Shown here piece after piece: positions 57,149 through 64,000 of a DNA stretch of 64,000 nt. A program made the translations under genes and the position numbers. The DNA is from Lantana camara (lineage: Eukaryota; Streptophyta; Magnoliopsida; Lamiales; Verbenaceae), in the NCBI GenBank assembly GCA_037501455.1, contig CM074857.1, positions 111,137,501-111,201,500 of the forward strand. Reading direction: 5' to 3'. Position 1 is the first letter of the stretch. Every line of letters starts with the position of its first letter. The notes under the pieces are model-generated. The model worked only from the letters and a program-made list of their open reading frames with translations. It ran no database searches and was not told the origin of the DNA.

Positions 57149-58582
57149 GTTGGAAAACTGGAATCAGAAAGCAGTGGAAATTTAAAAAATTTTCCAACAA
57201 AAGGATCTTGGACTCGCAATCGTGTATCCAAATTCGTAGAGATTAGAAACTTACTTTTCAATAATCTTTCTTGAAGTGTTTCAAGCCACCCAAGAACGCT
57301 CTTCTCACGGCTTGATCCCCTCTCCTTGGTAAAGCTCGAATCTTCAAAACTTCTAACTTGAAGCTCTCTAGAGATAGTCCACCAACTTGACTACAATCTA
57401 ACTAGTAAGGATGCTAGTTCTCTAGTTAGTGTTTAGGCTTAACCTAGGGTTTATTTGATCTTGGAGAAAGGATGGTGTTCAACACATGAACCAAAAGAAT
57501 TGCCAATCACTCTCAAGGGGAGCTCGAGCTCCCCTATATATAGGTAAAGAGGGGCGGCCGAAATCCTAGTCCTTATGAACTAAGGATTTTAGTCCCTCTC
57601 TCTTATTACTTGATTATCAAGTAATACCAAACTTTGACTTTTGAATTCTAATTCAAATCAACTTTTAAGAGAGCCAAAATATCCAAACCCTTTTGGATAT
57701 TATTATACTTTATTTATTAATAAATAAATAACTTATTTATCTAATTAATTAATTCGTAATTAATTAAATAGATTATTTTTCTCTAAAATAAGACTTTCTT
57801 TTTAATTCAAAATTAAACCAAAGTCTATTAAATAATTAACACATTAATTATTTAATCATATAATATTATACACGTGTGAGACACGTGTCCTAAGGACATG
57901 TGCCACTCACCTGACCCACACGTGTGGTTTCACACGTGTGGAACCCTCTCTGCTCGATTAACTCGTTTAATCATTTCAAAGCCCCAACTCATGTAACCAA
58001 GTTGTTGTGTGTGACCCTCTAGGTTCTCAATTCAATTAGCAGTGACCCTAATTAATTAATTCACTAATTAATTAATCAGTCCGTAGATTAAACGACCATA
58101 GTCTAGCAACAGGTGTTTAACCCCTAGCTGAATTGGAATGTATCGATTCGACAGAACCTTTAAGTCATTGATTCATGTGAGATACAATCCTCCTACTTAC
58201 TATCTCTCAACCAAGATCTAGGGTAAGGGAATAATCAGAACCCTAATAATCCGGTCTTAAAGCTAAGTTCATTTCATATTTGATCTCAATCCAAGAAACC
58301 CTTTTCTTGATGTCTTGATCTAATGCCTTGGCCAAGGACTCCATATGGCATATAAATGACTTACACAATAAGAGATCACCTTGCAAATGCAAGTGTAGGT
58401 CCTTTCTAGATTCTCATTCACTTTCATGAGTCACTTGTGCAGCCCCAGCATAAGCCTTGAATCAGTTGTCTAAGGCGACACCCTTTAAAGCTTATACCTA
58501 AGACTACAGAGTTAACTCATAAGGTGACATGGAACCTCAAGTCAAAGGATCAATTAATCACATCAATGACTCGTGAGATATT
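57149..58582 (-). mobile_element. Family B LTR B7 (interrupted by the Athila-type element)
   Basis: gttggaaaactggaatcagaaagcag to ...caatgactcgtgagatatt, very close to B3. It stops at the LTR boundary 58583; the missing part probably lies beyond the far end of the Athila element, outside the window. It contains the palindrome AGGGGAGCTC/GAGCTCCCCT at 57516-57535. Confidence 0.8.
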
Positions 58583-60037
58583 TGATGGTTGTCGAATCCA
58601 CCAATTAAATCCTTTACTTACCGCACGAAATATAAAATTGTAACATAGCAGCAAAGGGTCGAACCCACAGGACTAGATAGACTTATATTCAATGTATCCA
58701 AGAGAATATTCAAAAGAGACTTAGAAGGGGAGGGGGGGGTTGTTTGTGTAAATAAAACAAACTAATTTAAAGCACAAAATCAGATTTCTTCAAATAACTA
58801 AGGCTGAAAATAAAGGGAGTTGTGAAGGTTGATTATGATGAGAAATATCTTAGCTAAGTTGTTACTTCATTCCATGCCTGTATCTAATCCTTGATGCAAA
58901 AATCAAATCTAATCAAATGGTAGATTAACTTACAATAGATAAGAAGCTTGTCCATATCATCCTTTCTTATTTTTAACTTAATCAAGAGAAGCTCATCAAT
59001 TAAATTCTTACCACATAGCAGTCCCGCGAACAAGTATCTAGGATTTAACTATATGATAGCATTGATCACCAAAAGGACATTAATCATGATCCAAAATCTC
59101 AAGAAGCTTGGACTTATGAAGACATATTACGCATGCCTCATCATTTTATTGAGTAAACATGGTGGTAAACTCTCAACGATGTGTGGTTCTCATATACTTT
59201 TACAAGACTATTGCGTATCAAGTATCAGTATAACCTTATCAAGTTGTTACCTAGGCATCGATTGATCAGAAAGATGATTTGAAATCAACTCATATAAATA
59301 CGTTCAAAGCATGCATAAATACCATGGATTAGATTCGTATTCACTCATTTAGATCTCATAGATGTTGGCAAGGAATAAAGATACAACCTAACTAAGACAG
59401 ATATGTTCAGCCATGGATCATCAAGCAAGATAGACAATAAATACCCTGATCATAAACTGAACTTTAACACTTAATTGAAATAAAAACTGAAACTAAATAC
59501 TTTAAACTTATAAACTGAAAATGATCACAGTTTTGAGGAAGAAGTCCCTCACTGTTCCTGCTGCTATTTCCTACTTTTCTGAATTATATCCCGGTCTCCC
59601 CATTTTTCCCCACTTAACTAGTTTATATAAAGTATCCTTAAGTTTATCAATTACAATGATCAAGGGGGACAAAATGGCTTTTCCAAATCCCAATAAGCAT
59701 GATTAGGATTTCTTGAACCTTAAAAAACGCAGGATCAACTCTTGCATGTAAGCCATGTTAGCAAGCTGTTGCATGTGTGCCACCTGTCCTAGCAAGAGGA
59801 GTCAGCCGTACTTGTTGACCGTGGTCTGCTTTACGCGCATTGGCCTTATGGATGATCATGTATTGGGGTCATGGCTCAGGCATCTTCATCACTTAGCATC
59901 TTTTTCTTCATATTCTGCCAAATCCCTAATTTATCAACATGTTTCTGCAAAACCCAAATAAAAGCAAATTAAGTAGAAATCTAATCCAATTCAGGGGGAA
60001 AAGAAAGAGACTTTCATGTAATTTATGAATACTATCA
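58583..60037 (-). repeat. Athila-type 3' LTR (1455 bp)
   Basis: Plus-strand ends TGATGGTTGTCG and aatactatca, so minus-strand TGATAG...CATCA. It includes 'gggtcgaacccacagga' (58657-58674), a phrase common in Athila-group LTRs. The ORFs inside (58948, 59521, 59755) are not genes. Confidence 0.75.
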
Positions 60038-60054
60038 AATCCCCTCACACTTTG
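60038..60054 (-). other. Polypurine tract of the Athila-type element
   Basis: aatcccctcacactttg in the plus strand (minus caaagtgtgaggggatt), directly next to the LTR start and preceded by 'gacaagcaaaag', the usual phrase in this lineage. Confidence 0.7.
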
Positions 60055-61166
60055 ACTTTTGCTTGTCCCTAAGCAATAGCTTCCATTCCTAACAAACTGC
60101 AAGATGATCCCCACCAAACCACCTCAGGCCCACAGTTTCTTAATGAGAAAATGTGAACATTAAAATGAGTTTGATAACAGGTCTCCACAGCCTATCAAAA
60201 TGGAAAAGGACAAATTCTAAGTATTTAACTTGCTAGATAATGTCAAGGAATTTAGACTTCATTTAATCATGCACATTTACCAAATAGTAATCACAATATA
60301 TGATCAAAGGGTGCTCATTCTGGACTATCTAAATTCCAACAAAACAAAAGATAAAGTGAGGGTTCCAACATAACACTTATACCAAAATTAAAAAAAAAAG
60401 TTGTCTATTTCGGGTGTCATAATACCGCTTTGGTAATATATGACTATCCCTAGACTGCACTTTGTGCATCACTCATGGTCAACTATTTTTTAATTTATGA
60501 TTTGTATTTAGCCATTAGGTGACCAGCGGAGTGAAACGAACTGATTGCATCAAGCAAATGGCTGTGACAGCCTTATTCAGAAGCTAATGGCTTTACAGCC
60601 TTATTCACAACATAATCCCTCAATCATTAACATTAGCATTCAGCATCAATAACATACCTTAGACAGTCCAAAATTTACACACTTTTTCACACATGAAGGT
60701 CCAATTTAAGCATGCAATTTCAGTTTTTTCCCATTAATCCAAATTCAAAAACATTCTCTATCAGAGCCAAAGAACTTATAAATTTGATCAATTCCAAGAA
60801 TCAGACATGGAAATTCATGCTACTTCAACCTATTTTTCATGTTCAAAAGCTCTCAAATCAAAACATGTTGCACATGAGGTTATCAGGTTCACAGCTTCTC
60901 ACAGCAGAAACACTAGCTAACAAACAGCCACAAAAATCAGTCAAAAATAATCAAAGGAACCAACCTAAACAGGCTACAAGCCTGTTATTAACTATCACCA
61001 GTCATCAAAAACAAAACAACAGTCATTAAAAGCAACAGACAGACCAAAAATAAATAAATTTAACTACCTACTCCCCATTACCTATTCCCCACCCCCCACA
61101 CTTATTTCACATTGTCCTCAATGTTTATAGACAGAATTAAATTAGGAGGACTTCCCTGAATGCAGT
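60055..61166 (-). other. Untranslated region between extra ORF and polypurine tract
   Basis: About 1.1 kb, non-coding in all frames apart from short ORFs. A second G-rich tract (minus aagtgtggggggtgggg) lies at 61083-61104, close after the ORF stop; it could be an alternative plus-strand primer. Confidence 0.55.
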
Positions 61167-63128
61167 TCAGTGAGTGCCAATTTTGAGGCCTTTCTTGATG
61201 GCCTCAATGTCAGTTTCTACTCCTGCTATGTGGGTTGCTATGATGTCCATTGAATTCTCCATGGCTGGGAGCTTTTCTACTGATTTTTCATATTTTTCCA
61301 TTTTTGCTAGGACTGTTGTGAGGAGAGTTTCAATTCTGTCTAGCTGTGCAATGTTGGAAGTGCTATTGGTGGCCTCAGGTTGAACATCTTCACTCCTCCT
61401 TTTTGTAACATGGACTGTTCCTGCACCAGGAAAGCACAATACTCCATCTTTTCTTTGGAGTATTCTCATATTAAGCAGTACACGTTCACCTAATGGAGAA
61501 ACTTTAGAATGTAGAGTAAGATCATGATTATTCAAGTCAAGAAGTTCTTCATGCACAGCAATATGAGTGATTAGGTGCCCTAATTTAAGTGGCCTATTCC
61601 ATTTGATGCAGCCATTAATGTGCACAGCAGCCCAAAAACCTATATTTATTTTCCAGTTATTCCACATAGCCCACAAAAAGTATAGTTCAGATTTAGTTAT
61701 AGAACTTGAACCTTCAGTTCTTTGGGAGAAAAACATTGACAGCAACCTATGAGCATAAACTACAGCAGGATCATTTAAGTAAATGCTCTTGGCATCATCA
61801 AACTTATCACATTTGCCATCAGTTAATTGTTTAAAAGCTTCATCAGGATCAAATTCTTGGGGAAAATCCCCTAGGCACACTACATCAGTTTCCCCTCTAA
61901 TAGGGAAGTAATCAAATTGCAAAACTTCACAGAATTGGTTAATTGAATAACTAATTCTTTTGCCTAGCAGTCTAAACGTGATGACACCATTTTCATCCCA
62001 ATTACAGGCTTGCTTTTTCAGGAATTTGAAAGTTGAATAAAATTCCATTGTGAGTTCATAATAGATATCTGTGTCTATTTCCATAAACTCTTTCCATCCT
62101 ATGTTATTAAGCAAGGCATATACAGGTTCAATCAATTCAAAATTTTCAAGTGTAGGTACATCAATTTTCTTAGCAGTAGCAATAGAAAGTTCTTTAACTT
62201 GATTGTACCTTGTTTTTTCTGTTTTGGCAGTGAATTTGAGGTGTCCTCCAAGATTTTGAAATCTTGCTGGGGCAGGGGTCCTAGATTTTGGTACTCTGCT
62301 TCTTTTGTGCTTTTTGGGGAGATGTGTTTTTTCTGTAGGCTGCGTAGGCACTTGCTCTTCTTCAACATGCTCTTCGTCTCCTGGTACATCTGCTTCTTGC
62401 ATTTCCTCTTCATTTCCTGGAGTATCATCAATCTCCCGTTCTACCTCTGCATGAGCATTTGTATCTTCTTCTTCTTCTTCATTATTTCCCTCCTCTGCAG
62501 TCCTGTGTTCTTCTTCAGCCTCCTTAATGACTTCTTCTTTTTGGATTTTCTCTTGTTCTTCTCTCTCTTGTAATTCTTCTTCCATGGGTTCATCCATTTG
62601 CATAAGAGTTTCTGCTGCCCTCAACTCTTTAGAATCAGTTGGAGAGGGTTTCTTTTTCTTCTCAGTTTTCTCTCCCTTTTTGGATTTCTTTTTCGCACTC
62701 TTCTTCTTGGATTTATGTTGTAATTTTTCAGGTTCTTGAGGATTAGAGGGTTCTTCTTCATTTTCTTCATCTCTTAGTTGAAGTTTCCTTTTTCTCGGCT
62801 CATAAGATTGTCTGATTTGCTTCAAGATTGAACCCAAAGTAGGGTCTTTAGCTTGCCGGCGCTCTTCCACAATGATTATAGGGGGTTCAGGGGGACTTAT
62901 AGTTGTAGGGGTTGTGCCGATAGGAGGAGAAGGGTTAGGGTTTGTTTCTTCTTGAGGAATTGAGGTTTCTGTCGCAGTTTCAGGGGGTGGTGATGGTGTA
63001 TTGATTGGTGGCGCCACCTCCTCTGCATGTACGGGTTCTGGTAGTTTAGGGGCAATTTTCAGAACCCGCCTCTTCTGTGTGACCTTTCTTTTATACGGCA
63101 GAAGGGGTTTCTCTGATCTTGTCTTCAT
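61167..63128 (-). CDS. Athila-type extra ORF downstream of pol ('putative plant transposon protein' / env-position ORF), intact
   Basis: 653 codons without a stop, ATG at 63126-63128 and end at 61167, the largest intact ORF in the window. Residues 1-290 are disordered: a Pro/Thr part (38-85), a Lys-rich cluster with KKKSAKKKSKKG (about 140-160, a possible nuclear signal), and a Glu-rich part (170-260). Residues about 290-570 form a globular domain with FYSTFKFLKKQ and ITFRLLGKRISYSINQFCEVL in the manner of Athila ORF1/'putative plant transposon' domains. Residues about 595-650 look like a coiled coil. It sits where Athila elements keep their env-like ORF, but I see no signal peptide or clear transmembrane segment, so an envelope role is not supported. 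Its job is unknown. Confidence 0.75.
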   Translation of the reverse strand: MKTRSEKPLLPYKRKVTQKRRVLKIAPKLPEPVHAEEVAPPINTPSPPPETATETSIPQEETNPNPSPPIGTTPTTISPPEPPIIIVEERRQAKDPTLGSILKQIRQSYEPRKRKLQLRDEENEEEPSNPQEPEKLQHKSKKKSAKKKSKKGEKTEKKKKPSPTDSKELRAAETLMQMDEPMEEELQEREEQEKIQKEEVIKEAEEEHRTAEEGNNEEEEEDTNAHAEVEREIDDTPGNEEEMQEADVPGDEEHVEEEQVPTQPTEKTHLPKKHKRSRVPKSRTPAPARFQNLGGHLKFTAKTEKTRYNQVKELSIATAKKIDVPTLENFELIEPVYALLNNIGWKEFMEIDTDIYYELTMEFYSTFKFLKKQACNWDENGVITFRLLGKRISYSINQFCEVLQFDYFPIRGETDVVCLGDFPQEFDPDEAFKQLTDGKCDKFDDAKSIYLNDPAVVYAHRLLSMFFSQRTEGSSSITKSELYFLWAMWNNWKINIGFWAAVHINGCIKWNRPLKLGHLITHIAVHEELLDLNNHDLTLHSKVSPLGERVLLNMRILQRKDGVLCFPGAGTVHVTKRRSEDVQPEATNSTSNIAQLDRIETLLTTVLAKMEKYEKSVEKLPAMENSMDIIATHIAGVETDIEAIKKGLKIGTH

Positions 63129-63589
63129 ATTCCGGTGAGGGTTGCAGTAGTTGAAGATGGTGGAAGGAGGAGACGGTTGGATTCTCTTGGCAGAAGGAGG
63201 AAGGAGAGGTTCTTTTTGGTTTGAAATTTCTGAGGGTTTGAAGGTGAAACGTTTCCTTAAAAGTGTGTTCTATTTTCAAAAACGTTTTTTCTAATTAATA
63301 AGACTTTTAAAGAATAAAGCGTATAACACACTTTGATCTTTTCAAATCTGTTTGATTTCACCAAGTGTGGGAAGAGACTTGTGGAATGAGTTTAAGGGAT
63401 GATCATGAGTAAGGGTTCATGTACCTGACTGTGCTTGTCTGTTACTACCTGCGATAAACAAAAAGATGGTTCCGTATCAAAAATCACAATTATAAACTGG
63501 AATGTCAAAATAGATTAGTCTAAAATTAATGGGTTGCCTCCCATCAAACGCCCTTGTTTAATGTCCTAGGCTAGACAATCATTCTGTCA
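63129..63589 (-). other. Spacer between pol and the extra ORF
   Basis: No coding signal. It may carry the splice acceptor or promoter for the downstream ORF; the minus-strand CT-rich stretch just before 63128 would fit either, without proof. Confidence 0.4.
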
Positions 63590-64000
63590 TCATGAGGATA
63601 AGGAAATGGGGTTGTCCAAAGGGACTTCCTCCACTGTATGATCTTTGAATCCTTCATAAAACGGTTTCAAGCGATGGCCATTGGCCTTAAATGCTTTTCT
63701 TGTCTCTACACTCTTAATTGATACTGCACCATGAGGGAAAACATTAGTAACAACAAATGGCCCTATCCATCTTGATCTCAATTTTCCAGGAAAAAGTTTC
63801 AATCGAGAATGAAATAATAACACTTTCTGCCCAATTTGAAATATTTTTCTAGAAATCATTTTATCATGAAAATTCTTAGTCCTTTCTTTATATAATCTAT
63901 CGCTTTCATATGCCTCATTCCTTAGTTCTTCTAGTTCTTGCAGTTGCAACTTCCTGTGAGCTCCAGCTTTATCTAACTTCATGTTACACTGTCTTATTGC
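63590..64000 (-). CDS. Ty3/gypsy (Athila lineage) integrase C-terminal part, 5' end outside window
   Basis: Open from the window edge (AIRQCN before the internal Met at 63980-63982) to the stop at 63590. The motif order [21 protein letters not shown](H)[26 protein letters not shown], and [11 protein letters not shown] is the well-known C-terminal GPY/F-type module of Athila-lineage integrases, which helps bind DNA during insertion. No chromodomain follows, as expected for this lineage. No stop is seen in the visible part, so pol may be intact. Confidence 0.9.
   Translation of the reverse strand, partial: AIRQCNMKLDKAGAHRKLQLQELEELRNEAYESDRLYKERTKNFHDKMISRKIFQIGQKVLLFHSRLKLFPGKLRSRWIGPFVVTNVFPHGAVSIKSVETRKAFKANGHRLKPFYEGFKDHTVEEVPLDNPISLSS

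Larger units (their letters stand above)
58583..64000 (-). mobile_element. Athila-lineage Ty3/gypsy retrotransposon, 3' half
   Basis: Minus strand, right to left: integrase C-terminus (63590-64000), spacer, 653-codon extra ORF (61167-63128), untranslated region, polypurine tract (60038-60054) and 3' LTR (58583-60037). The integrase tail and an extra ORF between pol and the 3' LTR are hallmarks of the Athila/Calypso-type elements. It lies in family B copy B7. The 5' half, the other LTR and the primer site are beyond 64000. Confidence 0.85.

Noticed and set aside
62132..62573. ORFs of 99 and 124 codons overlapping the 653-codon ORF
   Set aside because: Shadow frames of its Glu/Lys-rich region; Phe/Leu/Ser-rich on the opposite strand.
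61167..63128. True envelope glycoprotein
   Set aside because: The position fits, but no signal peptide, transmembrane helix or Cys/glycosylation-rich ectodomain is evident in the sequence.

Overview
The window reads as intergenic, repeat-packed DNA from a dicot-like plant nuclear genome. I find no convincing host gene. Almost every coding signal belongs to a mobile element: an integrated plant pararetrovirus fragment, several LTR retrotransposon lineages, a TRIM, and LINE 3' ends. The exact species cannot be read from the sequence.

Layout. (1) 1-3130: part of an endogenous caulimovirid (plant pararetrovirus): the 3' part of a transactivator/viroplasmin-like ORF, a promoter region with as-1-like TGACG repeats and a TATA box, an intact 321-codon movement-protein ORF, a tRNA-iMet primer site, then a string of tiny stop/start-coupled ORFs that ends abruptly. 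(2) 4430-31357 and 31358-41326: nested members of one long-LTR Ty3/gypsy-type family ('family A', LTRs about 3-4 kb, internal regions only 2-2.7 kb): a solo LTR (4430-7880), element A (-, 10046-16717), element C (+, 16718-31013) and element D (-, 31014-41326). None carries pol. D keeps a broken gag and A has lost even that, so the family looks like a TR-GAG/LARD-type non-autonomous group. (3) Repeatedly inserted into these are about 1.8-2.0 kb solo LTRs of a copia-like 'family B' (ends TGTTAGGAATAGTGCCC / TTTTCCAACA), two of them with perfect 5-bp target duplications (GGTTT, TTGAG). (4) Element C's 3' LTR also carries another gypsy-type solo LTR ('F', 22302-26702). Inside F sits an unusual inverted, multimeric TRIM (22476-23557) flanked by CTAAG. 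(5) 41327-46791: AT-rich DNA with three LINE-derived 3' ends, two of which share one target site. (6) 46792-56683: more family A and B pieces, and the 3' end of a copia element (LTR plus broken RNase H) holding a family A solo LTR with target duplication CTACC. (7) 58583-64000: the 3' end of an Athila-lineage Ty3/gypsy element on the minus strand: LTR, polypurine tract, an intact 653-codon extra ORF downstream of pol, and the integrase C-terminus running off the window.

The most striking signals are: the palindromic TRIM whose two outer ends are both the same (U5) LTR end yet are flanked by a perfect 5-bp duplication; a 13-unit tandem array of short hairpins in element C's internal region whose stems change sequence between units but stay complementary; the pararetrovirus fragment with its as-1-like promoter and coupled mini-ORFs; and two LINE insertions at one identical 12-bp target, one with a 5' inversion.

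Relative ages that nesting supports: D and C before F and B3; F before the TRIM; the copia element before the CTACC solo LTR; B7 before the Athila element. Element boundaries given here come from TG..CA ends, primer sites, polypurine tracts and target duplications read by eye. Boundaries without a target duplication are approximate.
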